Positions 1 through 10,647 of a stretch of DNA of 64,000 nt are shown one piece after another. The notes under the pieces were generated by a model. That model saw only the letters and a list, made by a program, of their open reading frames with translations, made no database searches and had not been told where the DNA came from. The first letter of the stretch is position 1; each line of letters opens with the position of its first letter. The DNA is from Thelephora terrestris (taxonomy: Eukaryota; Basidiomycota; Agaricomycetes; Thelephorales; Thelephoraceae): positions 1 to 64,000 of the forward strand of contig WIUZ02000012.1 of NCBI GenBank assembly GCA_015956445.1. The letters run 5' to 3'. The position numbers were made by a program, and so were the translations under genes.

Positions 1-409
1 CACGTGAGAAACCCCACTAATGCAGTTAGGCAGACCCAGCACACAACAGATACAGTATTTCACCGTTCGTTTAGACACAGAAACTGTTTTTCTGTCGTTT
101 CAAGTTGATGACCTCATTTCACGTTAAAAAAATTATATGAATCCATACTACTATATCATAGTTCTGTGCTCCTACAAAAATAATAATGTATCTGTGGAAT
201 TTGCAGCGTGTGGAACAAATCCGCGAGGGCAGACATGGGATTTGGGTTCATCACTCGTCTGGACAGCATCACACCTGTCATGTCACACTTTCCTCATCTG
301 AGCCGCACTGTCCCATCACAGATAGAATTTCTCTTAATTGTGTTTGGGGTAACAAAACTTACCTCTGAGCCCTTGGAAGCACTGTCTACAGGTTGTTTTA
401 GTCTAAGTA
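1..409. other. Intergenic flank of the copia insertion
   Basis: I see no convincing gene here. Short ORFs overlap in several frames without domain signal. The sequence up to position 414 continues at 5516 on the other side of the copia element, so it is the pre-insertion host DNA. Confidence 0.6.
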
Positions 410-414
410 TTGGC

Positions 415-662
415 TGTTGGAAAACGCAGATCCCGTGCCAAAGGCCCGGCTATGAGCCGTGAGGATCGGCCCGACTCTTTGAGGTTGTATGTGGCGCTTT
501 GATATGTTTCACTGTCTTTCGTCTTGCATCCAGTTCTCTTTGTCACTTTCACTTCTTTGATATATGTAGCTTACGCGTACACCACCCAACTGTATATAAA
601 GCTAGCTATTTATCTCGAAGCAACTATCTGTTTTTACCCATCTTATCTTGCGCACGCCGTTA
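415..662 (+). repeat. 5' LTR of copia element
   Basis: It begins TGTTGGAAAACGC and ends CGCCGTTA, and is repeated at 5268-5515. A TATATAAAG box lies near position 593 inside the LTR, a plausible retroelement promoter. The LTR terminates in TA rather than the usual CA. Confidence 0.93.
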
Positions 663-677
663 GGTTATGAGCCCGGC
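663..677 (+). other. Primer binding site, tRNA-iMet half type
   Basis: GGTTATGAGCCCGG follows the 5' LTR directly. Its reverse complement contains GGGCTCATAACC, which matches the anticodon stem-loop of eukaryotic initiator tRNA-Met, not a tRNA 3' end. Drosophila copia is known to prime from a 5' half of the same tRNA, so the same mode is inferred here. Confidence 0.8.
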
Positions 678-810
678 GTTGTAACTCTCTTGCTCATCGA
701 GTCAAACGACCTAGACGACCTACTTTCGCCGACCCCAACGACCCTCGTTATTGCTAGACGACCCCTCTGCACCACCTACCCCTTTCCGACATTCGAGGAG
801 CGCACTTACC

Positions 811-3738
811 ATGTCAGACTCGAATTCTAACTTTTCTATCCTCTCCACTGTCCCCAAACTTGACCCCGACGGCACCAACTGGCATCTGTTCAAGATCCTG
901 TTCGCGAATTTCATGGATGGCCATGTCCTTGAACGACTTTACAAACCCGAGAACTACCCTGCCGAGACGTACGAAGACGTCGAACCGAAGCCATCAAAGA
1001 AGGATGGAGAAGACGAGAGTGACCTCCAGAAGCGTATGGACGTTTGGGAGGAAGGAGAGAGCCGGTGGAAGGAAGAAATGAAGTCCTGCAGAAAGGACAA
1101 CGCGAAAGCGATAGCTGCTTTAGCAAAGGTACTCCCCACCTCTGTCTACATCGACATATCAAAGGATAAGCACTTCTGCGGCATGTGGAAAGCCCTCGAA
1201 ACGAGATTCGAGGCACTCACCGAGCACCAAAAGTCAAATCTGAAGGGTCGCCTCTACCAGATGGTCTGCAACGAGAAGGACAACGTCATCGCCCACCTCG
1301 AAGATATGGAATCCATCTACCAGCAACTTGCCAGCCGCAGCATCCTCATTCCCGACGAGGATTACGTCGACGCGATCATCCGCTCCCTACCTCAGTCGTA
1401 CTCCAACATAATATCGTCGACGGTCAACATAAATCGAAAAATGAAGCTACCTACCTTGCCAGCCGAGATTAAGGACATCGCTCGCAAAGAATACGAGGCT
1501 CGACAAAGCATGCAGCCCCGAGGAGGAAGAGCTCGATCGAACGAGATCGCCTTGCACGCCGACGCGAGAGGACGCGGGAGAGGCCGAGGACGAGGACGAG
1601 GAGGTCCCAGAGGAAGAGGAAACTCCAGAGGAGGAGGCGGAGGAGGCGGAGGAGGAGACCGAGGAACCGGCGACAGAGACCAGTCAAGATTCACCTGTTT
1701 CAACTGCGGAGGCAAAGGGCACAAGGCCGCCGATTGCCCGAGCCCCAGGAAGCCCCGAGGAGAGAAGCGAGACGAGAGGAACGGAAATGGGGAAAGGAGA
1801 GAGCGGGAAACCGCTGCGATAGCGGAGGACGAATTTGAGGAAGCCTGGATGGCTATGGCCCAAGGTACCAGCGTGTTTGCTGACGAAGTGGCATTGGAGC
1901 CAGAAACCCCCTCCTATCCTGAAGAGATCCCTGTTCCCACCGAAACGACCTCAGAACAGGCCCTCGCGATGCCATCGAATGGACGACGGACAAGCAACTC
2001 ACCTTCCACGGAAATCTACGACTCCGGGTGTACTCGACATATGACACCTGATCGACACCGCCTAATCAATTATCGGTCAATCGCACCGAAATCTATTGGC
2101 GCCGCAAATCAAGAGTCGTTCTCAGCGATTGGTGAAGGAGATATGATTGTCTACGCACCGAACGGCTCAACGCCCACGAAAATCCGTCTCCGCAACGTCC
2201 TCTACGCCCCGAACATGGGCTGCACCCTCATCTCCATCAGCCAAATTGATCAGGCCGGCTATTCCGTGGCCTTCCAGGATGGAAAGTGCGTCATCCGGAA
2301 CCCAAAAAGCCAAGTTGTCGCCCAGATCCCGAGATCCCGTGGACTCTATCGAGTTGAAGAAAACCCCCTTTACGCCCTGAGTGCTGAGACACTCACCCTC
2401 GACGAACTTCACCGACGCCATGGGCACGTTGCCCACTCGACTCTAAAGAAGATGGTCAGCGAAGGTCTTATCGCTGGAATCAGGCTGAAAGAAGAACCTC
2501 CTACCCCCTGCAAACCCTGCCTACTTGCGAAAGCGAAGAGGAAGCCGATCCCGAGTTCCCGCACCGGGAAGCGATCCGAGAAGCTCGGAGAGCTCATCTA
2601 TAGTGACGTCTGGGGACCTGCCACTACGCGAACCGTTGGGCACGCCGAGTACTACGTCATCTTCGTTGACGACGCGAAGCGTTGGATCTCGATTGATCTG
2701 ATGCGTAAGAAGTCAGAAGTCCTCGCCAACTACCAGAATTACGAAGCGTGGCTGAGGACCCAGTTCGGTGTGGACATCAAAACCTTTCAGTCCGACAAGG
2801 GAGGAGAATATACTTCCGGTGACTTTCTGCAACACACCAAGTCGAAAGGAACGGTTCATCGCTTCTCGGTCCACGACGTTCACGGCCAGAACGGTGTCCC
2901 GGAGCGAGCACACTACACCCTGCTCGATGGCGTTCGAGCCCTTCTATCCGCAAGCGGACTACCGGCATCGCTCTGGGGAGAAGCGCTTAAGCACACGGTC
3001 TGGATCCGAAACCGATCGCCCGCAAAAGCCCTCGATGGAATGACGCCTTATGAGGCTCTGTATGGAGAAAAGCCGAGCTTGAAGGGAACAAGAGAGTGGG
3101 GGAGCCTCTGCTGGGTGACGAAGAAGACGTCCAAGATCCGCGAACGCGCCGAGGAAGGCCGATGGATTGGTTTCGACGACTCGAGCAAAGGGCACAGGAT
3201 CTACTGGCCCACCAGGAGAACCATTTCTGTGGAATACGACGTCAATTTTATGCCCGCTCCTGACCCGCCGCTGCTCGAGGGGGAGATAGAGAATACCGAT
3301 TTCGATTTTGATGATTTCGACGACCCTCAAGAACCTTCTAAAGTCACCGCCAAACCCGTCGAAGTCCATCAAGAACCTGTCGATCAGAGCGATCAGGAAG
3401 CTGTCAAGACGTCAAACCTTGACGAACGTCAAACCTCGAACGACGAACCTGCCGAGCAATCTAAGTCCCTCGAGGAGCCTGTTCCTAATCCCGAACCTGC
3501 CGGAAATCCTCCAGCCGTAAAGGCACCCGCAAGACGACCCTGGTATCAAGCTTACCACGACCAGTCCAACGTTCTCGAGTCCCGACTCCGATCCAGAGAC
3601 AAGACGAGCACCCCTTCTAAAGATCAAGAACCTCAGGGGGAGTCCGGACAAGAGGAACTCGCAAATGGTCGCTGCGATCTCCTTCCACGAAGGAATGGAA
3701 CCCAGGACTATTCAGGAAGTCTACGGAAGGCCGGATAG
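811..3738 (+). CDS. Copia Gag-protease-integrase polyprotein
   Basis: The ATG at 811 gives an MSDSNSNF start, more plausible than the in-frame upstream codon at 751 because it fits the usual short Gag leader. Residues 1-300 are Gag, ending in a basic Arg/Gly tract and a zinc knuckle (CFNCGGKGHKAADC, near residue 296). The aspartic protease has DSGCT near residue 404 in place of the common DSGA/DTGA. The integrase follows with an HHCC region (HRRHGH...CKPC) and catalytic acids in YSDVWG, FQSDKGGEY and GVPERAH. The frame ends at 3738, 25 codons after it stops matching the RT frame. Its product would make particles and integrate the cDNA. Confidence 0.93.
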   Translation: MSDSNSNFSILSTVPKLDPDGTNWHLFKILFANFMDGHVLERLYKPENYPAETYEDVEPKPSKKDGEDESDLQKRMDVWEEGESRWKEEMKSCRKDNAKAIAALAKVLPTSVYIDISKDKHFCGMWKALETRFEALTEHQKSNLKGRLYQMVCNEKDNVIAHLEDMESIYQQLASRSILIPDEDYVDAIIRSLPQSYSNIISSTVNINRKMKLPTLPAEIKDIARKEYEARQSMQPRGGRARSNEIALHADARGRGRGRGRGRGGPRGRGNSRGGGGGGGGGDRGTGDRDQSRFTCFNCGGKGHKAADCPSPRKPRGEKRDERNGNGERRERETAAIAEDEFEEAWMAMAQGTSVFADEVALEPETPSYPEEIPVPTETTSEQALAMPSNGRRTSNSPSTEIYDSGCTRHMTPDRHRLINYRSIAPKSIGAANQESFSAIGEGDMIVYAPNGSTPTKIRLRNVLYAPNMGCTLISISQIDQAGYSVAFQDGKCVIRNPKSQVVAQIPRSRGLYRVEENPLYALSAETLTLDELHRRHGHVAHSTLKKMVSEGLIAGIRLKEEPPTPCKPCLLAKAKRKPIPSSRTGKRSEKLGELIYSDVWGPATTRTVGHAEYYVIFVDDAKRWISIDLMRKKSEVLANYQNYEAWLRTQFGVDIKTFQSDKGGEYTSGDFLQHTKSKGTVHRFSVHDVHGQNGVPERAHYTLLDGVRALLSASGLPASLWGEALKHTVWIRNRSPAKALDGMTPYEALYGEKPSLKGTREWGSLCWVTKKTSKIRERAEEGRWIGFDDSSKGHRIYWPTRRTISVEYDVNFMPAPDPPLLEGEIENTDFDFDDFDDPQEPSKVTAKPVEVHQEPVDQSDQEAVKTSNLDERQTSNDEPAEQSKSLEEPVPNPEPAGNPPAVKAPARRPWYQAYHDQSNVLESRLRSRDKTSTPSKDQEPQGESGQEELANGRCDLLPRRNGTQDYSGSLRKAG

Positions 3739-5260
3739 ATCGCAATGGGAGGAGGCGATGAAGGAGGAGCTCGAGAAGCTGATTAGGAGGAATACTTGGA
3801 AAATCATTCCAAAACCCGAAGGAGCCAATATCGTCGGATCCAAGTGGGTTTTCCGACTCAAGAAGGATGCCAATGGGAACGTCACATCTCACCGAGCGAG
3901 ACTGGTTGCCCAAGGATTCACGCAAGTCCACGGAGTCGACTTCGATGACACCTTTGCCCCGATCGCGCGGATGGTCTCGATCCGGACGGTTCTAGCACTC
4001 GCGGCTAGATTAGATTGGGAGATCCATCAAGTGGATGTCAAGTCTGCCTACCTTTACGGCGAACTCAACGACGATGAAGTCATCTACATGAAACCCCCTC
4101 CTGGCGAGATCAAGATCTGCAAAGACGGCTACGTCCTTCGACTCCTGAAGGCGCTCTACGGACTCAAACAGAGTGGACGCCGATGGTACCAAGTCCTCCG
4201 GAAAGTCCTTGGAGATATCGGTCTAACCCGATCTGAACACGACCACGCAGTGTTTTTCCGCCGCGAAAACGGAACCCTCACCACCATCCTACTTGCCCAC
4301 GTCGACGACTTCACCATCACCGCTGCGGATTCTGCCCTCATCAAAGCGACGAAAGACGGACTTCGAAAACACCTCGAGATCCATGATATGGGCGAGATTC
4401 ACTGGATGCTCGGACTCGAGATCAAGAGGAATCGTGAACTCCGCACCATCTCCCTATCCCAACGCTCCTACATCGATTCTATCATTACTCGCTACGGTTT
4501 CGAAGACGCCAAGCCTTTATCCATCCCCATCGTCGCCAACTCCACCTTATCTCGAAACGACTGTCCAACGACCACCGCTGACATCGGCAAGATGGCCGGA
4601 CGCCCTTATCGAGAAGCCGTCGGATCTCTGATGTATGCCGCTGTCGGAACCCGTCCCGACATTTCCTTCGCTGTTGGACAAGTCGCGCATTTCTCAGACA
4701 ACCCCGGACAACCACACTGGGAGGCCGTAAAACGAATCTTCTGTTATCTCAAAGGAACACGTGACCATTGGCTCGTCTACGGAGAGCAAGGCCCTTCGAT
4801 CTCTGGCTATACCGACGCTGACGGAATGTCCAACGAGGACCGACACGCCATCTCCGGATTCGCCTTCCTTATTGATGGAGGCGCCGTGTCCTGGAGCTCG
4901 AAACGCCAATCGCTTGTCACCCTCTCGACCGCCGAAGCTGAATACGTTGCCGCCACCCACGCCGCCAAGGAAGCCATCTGGCTCAGAGAATTTATCTTTG
5001 AAGTCTACCAACCCCAAGGCCCGATGCCTCTCCATTCCGATTCCCAATCCGCCATCGCTCTGGCTCGCAATGAGCAATTTCACGCACGCACGAAACACAT
5101 TGACATCAGATTTCACTTTATCCGTTATGTAATAGAAGCCGGCAAGATTGTTATCGACTACTGCCCTACCGAAGATATGGTCGCCGATACCCTCACGAAA
5201 GCTCTGCCAAGCGCCAAGGCCAAACACTTCGCGTCGGCCCTAGGCCTTCGGAAGGTTTGA
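3665..5260 (+). CDS. Copia reverse transcriptase-RNase H
   Basis: The frame is +1 relative to the Gag-integrase frame and is open upstream of the ATG at 3665, so translation more likely enters by frameshift than by this ATG. RT signatures are visible: SKWVFRLKKDANG, VDVKSAYLYGELNDDE, ALYGLKQSGRRWYQ and the catalytic HVDD (canonical YVDD). RNase H follows (STAEAEYVAATHAAKEAIW) and then HARTKHIDIRFHFIR, the copia C-terminal signature. The stop lies just before the polypurine tract. Length and content are complete for a copia RT/RH. Confidence 0.93.
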   Translation: MVAAISFHEGMEPRTIQEVYGRPDRSQWEEAMKEELEKLIRRNTWKIIPKPEGANIVGSKWVFRLKKDANGNVTSHRARLVAQGFTQVHGVDFDDTFAPIARMVSIRTVLALAARLDWEIHQVDVKSAYLYGELNDDEVIYMKPPPGEIKICKDGYVLRLLKALYGLKQSGRRWYQVLRKVLGDIGLTRSEHDHAVFFRRENGTLTTILLAHVDDFTITAADSALIKATKDGLRKHLEIHDMGEIHWMLGLEIKRNRELRTISLSQRSYIDSIITRYGFEDAKPLSIPIVANSTLSRNDCPTTTADIGKMAGRPYREAVGSLMYAAVGTRPDISFAVGQVAHFSDNPGQPHWEAVKRIFCYLKGTRDHWLVYGEQGPSISGYTDADGMSNEDRHAISGFAFLIDGGAVSWSSKRQSLVTLSTAEAEYVAATHAAKEAIWLREFIFEVYQPQGPMPLHSDSQSAIALARNEQFHARTKHIDIRFHFIRYVIEAGKIVIDYCPTEDMVADTLTKALPSAKAKHFASALGLRKV

Positions 5261-5267
5261 GGGGGAG
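5258..5267 (+). other. Polypurine tract
   Basis: TGAGGGGGAG abuts the 3' LTR start at 5268, which is the position expected of the plus-strand primer of an LTR retroelement. Confidence 0.85.
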
Positions 5268-5515
5268 TGTTGGAAAACGCAGATCCCGTGCCAAAGGCCC
5301 GGCTATGAGCCGTGAGGATTGGCCCGACTCTTTGAGGTTGTATGTGGCGCTTTGATATGTTTCACTGTCTTTCGTCTTGCATCCAGTTCTCTTTGTCACT
5401 TTCACTTCTTTGATATATGTAGCTTACGCGTACACCACCCAACTGTATATAAAGCTAGCTATTTATCTCGAAGCAACTATCTGTTTTTACCCATCTTATC
5501 TTGCGCACGCCGTTA
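5268..5515 (+). repeat. 3' LTR of copia element
   Basis: It is the same length as the 5' LTR, with one visible substitution. It is followed by the TTGGC duplication. Confidence 0.93.
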
Positions 5516-5520
5516 TTGGC

Positions 5521-6425
5521 TTCATTTCCCCGGGCAACAGATAAGTGTGACAGGTCACGTGTTACAGGCATATGTGATGAAATCTGGGGAGGTTGCTTAA
5601 ACAATTCATTTTTCTGCAGCGGGAAGGAAGTGAGAGTGGGTACGATTGAGATCTTGATGATATGACACCAAACTGTTGTGTATCTTTCAACATGTAGAGA
5701 CTCGGGATGCACAACAAGCTTTTATCAAATCTCGATCTATGACGCGTTTTCACTGTTTCAATTTTGTTTTGCAATAACATAATCTAAAAAATAGGCTAAA
5801 CAATAGGAGGACATACTAGCTATGATATGGTACAAAAGTCGAGGCAAGAAAGTTGTTGTGGAAGGAGAAATCGCCATTTGTCCAGACGAATGATGGTGTC
5901 TAGACGAACGGTGAAATACTGTAGTCGCGGCGCGCATGTTGCGCCAATCGATGCACCGCGCAATGATCCCAGGGACGGGTGAATGAGAGGACTGACTGTG
6001 GCAAAGGCTGGAGATTCTCAAACGTGACTTGGGTTACACTCGAGGACCCGGGCATAGCTCCCATCAAAATATACGTTTTTTGAACCTCCAACACAAGGTG
6101 AAGAGCCTACACCTTTTTGAAGGGGTCTGTGCGTCCAATAGCAGCACCAGGGGGTATGGTGACTCGGGACACCATTATCTCCTGTGACAAGGTGTGAACC
6201 AACATATCTCTCCCTATCTCCCCACACCGTCGTCCTCTCATGCCCCGTGCAGAAACCGACAGGTGTCATCACCGGTGTTCCCACCGCAAACGCAAATCCG
6301 AGGGCATCGACACCAACCTGGCCCAGCCAGAACGGGAATGCCCGTCTCTGACTGTACGACGAACCCAGTTCCGTTGCACTGTTTTTTTAGTCGCGATAAA
6401 ACAAATATTCCCATTGCCCTGTAGT
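5521..6425. other. Intergenic, no gene recognised
   Basis: Only short overlapping ORFs are present. This is the right-hand host flank of the copia insertion. The last 3 bases (AGT) are the target duplication of the next element. Confidence 0.5.
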
Positions 6426-6624
6426 GGGTGACTGTCCGTAGGACTAGATTAGAGTAGGAATATATCATACTTATCGTAGAAGGGTGCCAATTGCCGGGTT
6501 TTGCGGTGTTCCTGAGCCCACGGAGCGGTCGGGGTCCTGACACTGATTGACAGTCCCCTTAAATGTCCTTAGATATTCATCTGGATTCGAGTGTACACCG
6601 TGTAGATCCTATGGACAGTCACCC
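6426..6624. mobile_element. Short TIR element (MITE), copy 1
   Basis: It is 199 bp with inverted ends GGGTGACTGTCCGTAGGA and TCCTATGGACAGTCACCC, flanked by AGT (6423-6425 and 6625-6627). It has no coding capacity. Internal blocks such as GAGCGGTCGGGGTCCT are shared with the copies at 6820, 26766 and 47077. The 3-bp duplication and G-rich start resemble PIF/Harbinger-type non-autonomous elements, but no transposase is present to confirm this. Confidence 0.85.
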
Positions 6625-6819
6625 AGTATTTAAGTCACTAAATTGCGTTGGTGTCTACTGACCAGGTCATGAAGGTGAGGATCCTTCCCCAGGAAGTCTG
6701 TGTAAACAGCTTCACTGGGGCCGGGGCCGCAGATCCCGGCCCCGTTCTTCTCAAAAAAGGGTGCACCATTACGGGCCGATACTAGTATTTTACAAAGCTC
6801 CCAACATCTTCTTAGCATT

Positions 6820-7006
6820 GAGTGACTGTCCACAGGAATAAGTTAGACAGCAAATATACATATCCGCCGTAGAGGGGTGCCAGTTCCCGCATTTCGCGGT
6901 GTTCCTGACCCTCCAGAGCGGTCGGGGTCCTTCGCCTTCCTTAACAGGCCACAAATATTCACCTAGATTCGATTGTACACTGTGTACATCCCACGGACAG
7001 TCACTC
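6820..7006. mobile_element. Short TIR element (MITE), copy 2
   Basis: It is 187 bp with ends GAGTGACTGTCC and GGACAGTCACTC and flanking ATT duplications (6817-6819 and 7007-7009). It is closer to the copy at 26766 than to copy 1: both share CAAATATACATATCCGCCGT. Confidence 0.88.
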
Positions 7007-7009
7007 ATT

Positions 7010-8460
7010 ACCAAACATTTTCCAGTACTAAAGTAACACAGAAAATGTAAGTAATATTTATCCTAATCAAAACATAAACGGGGATAATCCGGATTGGATT
7101 GGACCCCATTGCCCCCTGTGTCAGCTTGGGTCACGAAAGTCGAGACTTTCTTCTCCTTAAATTGGAACATCTTGGGTTCAGTAAGGTTCACGTATAATTG
7201 TAAGATTCTGCAGGAGCCCCTCATACGGCTTGGTACGTGATTGAGGTCGAAGCTATTTCTCTCTATTACTAAGTCCCAATCCACTTCTTCGCTTCAAGGT
7301 TGGAGCCAACCACTTTCTCCCGCTCCCCCCAAGCCATCCCATGATATCACTTGCATTGCAGTTTGCCCTTCAGAATCACACTTGGTATTACAATCACTTT
7401 GGTGGGACCAAACGCGGGTGCTTGTCCTGGACTTGACCCTTTCTGAAGGTAGACATTCGGTTATATCCGGATGCGCCGTGGGGATATTCACCGTGGACTT
7501 GAGCTGTGAAAGTAGGTTGATATAACAGACGTAATGGCCAAAATCTTTGAATAGGACAAGTGCTAGTCAGCAAATCAAGCTGAGAGAAATTGTTGATCAA
7601 GAAATAGAGGTAGGTAAATAGTTGAGCATCCGAACCAGGAAGGATTGACCCAGTACTTTGTGAGAGAAGATGGAAAAGCAAGGTGGGGAAACCAGTGGGA
7701 GGCAGTTAGACATTGATGAGCTGAGGTTGTGGCTGTGGCTGGGGCTGTGGGGGTCGCCCTGGATCATTCAGGGATCACATGCTTGCATCCATAGTGAGTG
7801 CGCTTGCGCGGCTCACGCGGCTTCCTGGCTATTTTTTTTTTCACTGCCATCAGGAGGTGAATGAAAAGCTACAGGACCGAAGATTTGCTGGAGAGGATAA
7901 TCCCGGGAATAACCTGTATAACAGTGATCACAAAAGCCATGGCGCTGGGCCAACAGCAACAATAAGTCAAACCCAATTTATGACGATCTTAGGAAACACT
8001 GTGAAGCTCGTGCTGCTTGGGTACGTATCTCTGGCGATCTCTGAAGAGCCGACAGTGTACTTACCTGATATGCAGGCCAAACTCGAATTATCAGCTGGGT
8101 GGCTGAGTGACTATTTGTGGACTAACGCAGCAAACACTGTGATTTGTCTAGTTGTTGGTGGTTTCCAAACTCAAGTTGCGCAAATCAAAAAATCACCAGT
8201 GATCACGGCAATTCAAGCCCTAATCACTCGCAGGATGCCCCACCCGTTGACAGCTCTTTGCCTGCCTTGTCATTGGAGCTGGAGAAGGAGACGGCTGTGC
8301 CTGTAGCAGCTGCTCAGGGGGAGGCCGAGCTCAGGCAGCTTGCGAGGAGAGAAGGTTGGAAGAACTTGCAGAGGTGTGTCTGGCTCAATGCTGCCCTCCT
8401 AAACTGTGCATGTGCAGCCCCACAGCAACATCACATCGAGTGACAACCAAATAACATAAC
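7010..8460. other. No recognisable gene
   Basis: The longest frame (7779-8306, plus) is Leu/Ala rich but matches no family I know and could be chance. No TIR or LTR borders were found. A spliced unknown gene cannot be excluded. Confidence 0.4.
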
Positions 8461-8468
8461 AGAAAGAG

Positions 8469-8477
8469 TATATATAA
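8469..8477 (+). promoter_or_regulatory. TATA box of F-box gene
   Basis: TATATATAA lies 38 bp upstream of the ATG at 8515. The spacing is compatible with a short 5' UTR. Confidence 0.55.
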
Positions 8478-8514
8478 CGGGGTGACCACATGTGATCCCC
8501 AGTCAACAACTGCC

Positions 8515-9838
8515 ATGTCACCTCCCCACCTTGCGCAGGAGCTCCTGGACCATATAGTCGACCACCTCCACCAGGATCATCAGGCACTTCAAGAATGCTC
8601 GCTTGTCTCTAAGTCATGGATCCCACGGACTCGCAAGCACCTGTTTGCCGAGGTCAAGCTCACCGACAGGAGGAAGTTCAAGCTGTGGAAGCATGCATTC
8701 CCTGACCCAACCTCTTCCCCAGGCCACTACACCAAGTTCCTCTCTATCTACTCTCTCTACGCCACATTCGAATCGAAAGAGGCAGAGGCAGGCGGATGGA
8801 TTAAAGCTTTCTGCAATACTGTTTCCTTCAAGGTCTATACCCGCGCGCAAGAACACGACTCCTCTGATGATGGATATAACATCACCTTTGAGGAGGGAGA
8901 CCAAATCGCCTCCGACGAGGAGGACGACGCCCCCTTTGACATTTCTCTTGTCCCGTTCCATGGATTCTCCCTCGCCCTTAAATCGCTCACCGTTGGAATC
9001 AGCCACCTACCCTCTAAAGAAGTCCTGCAGTTCATATTGTCTTTCCAGCGTTTGGAGGATCTCACAGTCTTTAGCGGATTGGGAGAACAAAACGACTACG
9101 ATGGGGAAGAGGACCAGATGAACCTCCAAATTCCATCAGCCTTCCCCCCATTGACCGGAACCTTGGATATCATGACGCTCAGGTTTAGTCTGGGATTCAC
9201 AGTGGATAAGCTGTTGAGGCTGCCCAATGGGATCCACTTTCAGGCCCTTCGCCTGAGGCTTGAAGTTAAAGGGGACAGCCCAAGCGAAAGGAGAGTTGCC
9301 ACCATTAGGGACCTTGTTGAGCAGTGTTCCCCAACACTCAAAGACCTTGTGATGGTTTTTGACGGTGAGTTTATGTAGCGTCTGTGCACTCTTAATTTTT
9401 TCAAATTCATTCATCCTTGCAGAGACCTCAGTAGTGCAGGCTGGAGACACAAGCAATTTCTTCCTCGACCTCTCCATGGCAACCAGGCTGGAGTCTCTGA
9501 CGTTTCGCCCATGGACAATGGATGTTGAGTGGGTCATCAGAACTCTCAACACTATCCCAGGCGATCACGGGAACATCAAGATCAGACTTGTATATGATAT
9601 TCTACGAGTCAAGCTTCCGGCAAGTGGTCTAGAGTTCGCCAATGCAGTCAGCCCGACCATCTTGGGGCAGTGGCTTAGACTGGATAAACTGATTGTCCAA
9701 CTCTGGGAGTCTAGCAAAATCCCCACCAACGTCTTGTGCCACGACCCACGTGAAGGGTGGCTAGCATGGGGAGTGGGGGTGGCAACTGGGACTCTGCTGC
9801 CAGAGGCAACAAGAAGAGGGGTAGTCACGGTTGAGTAG
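8515..9838 (+). CDS. F-box protein, two exons, intact
   Basis: The N-terminus (residues 1-50) is an F-box: HLAQELLDHIVDHLHQDH, then LQECSLVSKSWIPRTRKHLF. F-box proteins bind Skp1 and present substrates to SCF ubiquitin ligases. The rest is Leu-rich with repeating LxxLT-like segments, as in the many mushroom F-box proteins with degenerate LRR-like tails, plus an acidic insert (ASDEEDDAPFD). One intron, 9365-9422 (GTGAGT...TTGCAG), joins GAC-G to AG-ACC and restores the frame. The product is 421 aa. The ATG at 8515 was chosen because it starts the F-box and follows a TATA box. It lies among transposons but is undamaged. Confidence 0.85.
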
Positions 9839-10640
9839 TTCATTGGTGGGCTTTGGTCTTATTTGGATTAAGTGTGTGCAATCGTTCACCATTTATCCTC
9901 TCCTGACATTTGACGTTATCGGTTTTGGCTCTGTGGCTGTTCTTTCCAAAGCAACACCCTGCCCAAACCAACACCAGTTGCCGGTCCAATCAAATACCAT
10001 TCGTTTCTGCTCAAGACCCTTCCGATTGAGTTCCGCTGTCGAGGTGTTTGCCGGATGGGTAAACCGGGCAAGAGGTGAATGAGTTGTCGACAAGGATTAT
10101 GATTCCAGAGCAGGTTGAACTCTGTTTATTCTTTTGGGTGACAGAACCCTTGCCGATTACTGGCTGTGGTGCATCTGTGGCAGACCCCAGGTCCAACGGT
10201 TTGTCCATGTGTCATGTTTTGGAGACCATTGCCTAGGCTGTAAGCCCAAGAATTAGCGTGCTTCCTTGTACCCCAAAGCTGGTATCCTAGGTCACATTAA
10301 TAGTTTTGGCGTATCGCGTCGCTGATATCCTGTCTTCAATTGCAATGGCTTGGGTGAGACGGTTGAGGTTGTGGCGATTACGATTGCCTCCAGCACGAAG
10401 ATACAGCCAAACAGAGGCAATTGATAGAACACGCAGGAGGACGGATTCCGCTTCATGGTAGAATGTGTACACCCTCAAATTTGGCTGCTGGAACCTTTTT
10501 ATTACATACACTTCCAGCCAAATCTATCCCTTACAGTCAACAAAATGTCGGTATGGTTCACATTGGGTACGTATGGATCAAGATGAACGTCAGACCCTTT
10601 TGAAGATGTTACTGCCCAAACCCTATGAACGTGAGATTGT
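9839..10640. other. Intergenic, no gene recognised
   Basis: Only short ORFs on both strands. It separates the F-box gene from the 3' end of the RecQ relic. Confidence 0.5.
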
Positions 10641-10647
10641 CTTCGGA

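Larger units (their letters stand above)
410..5520 (+). mobile_element. Ty1/copia LTR retrotransposon, nearly intact
   Basis: The element is bounded by two 248-bp LTRs (415-662 and 5268-5515) and flanked by a perfect 5-bp target duplication, TTGGC (410-414 and 5516-5520). The domain order is Gag, zinc knuckle, protease, integrase, reverse transcriptase, RNase H. Integrase before RT is diagnostic of Ty1/copia. The LTRs show one difference that I could find (C/T at about position 466 against 5319), so insertion is recent. The polyprotein is split into two frames near 3640-3665 (+1 relation), which is either a programmed shift or an inactivating indel. Confidence 0.95.

Noticed and set aside
4694-5227. 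177-codon minus-strand frame
   Set aside because: It is the antisense shadow of the copia RNase H coding sequence with Gly/Val-rich noise.
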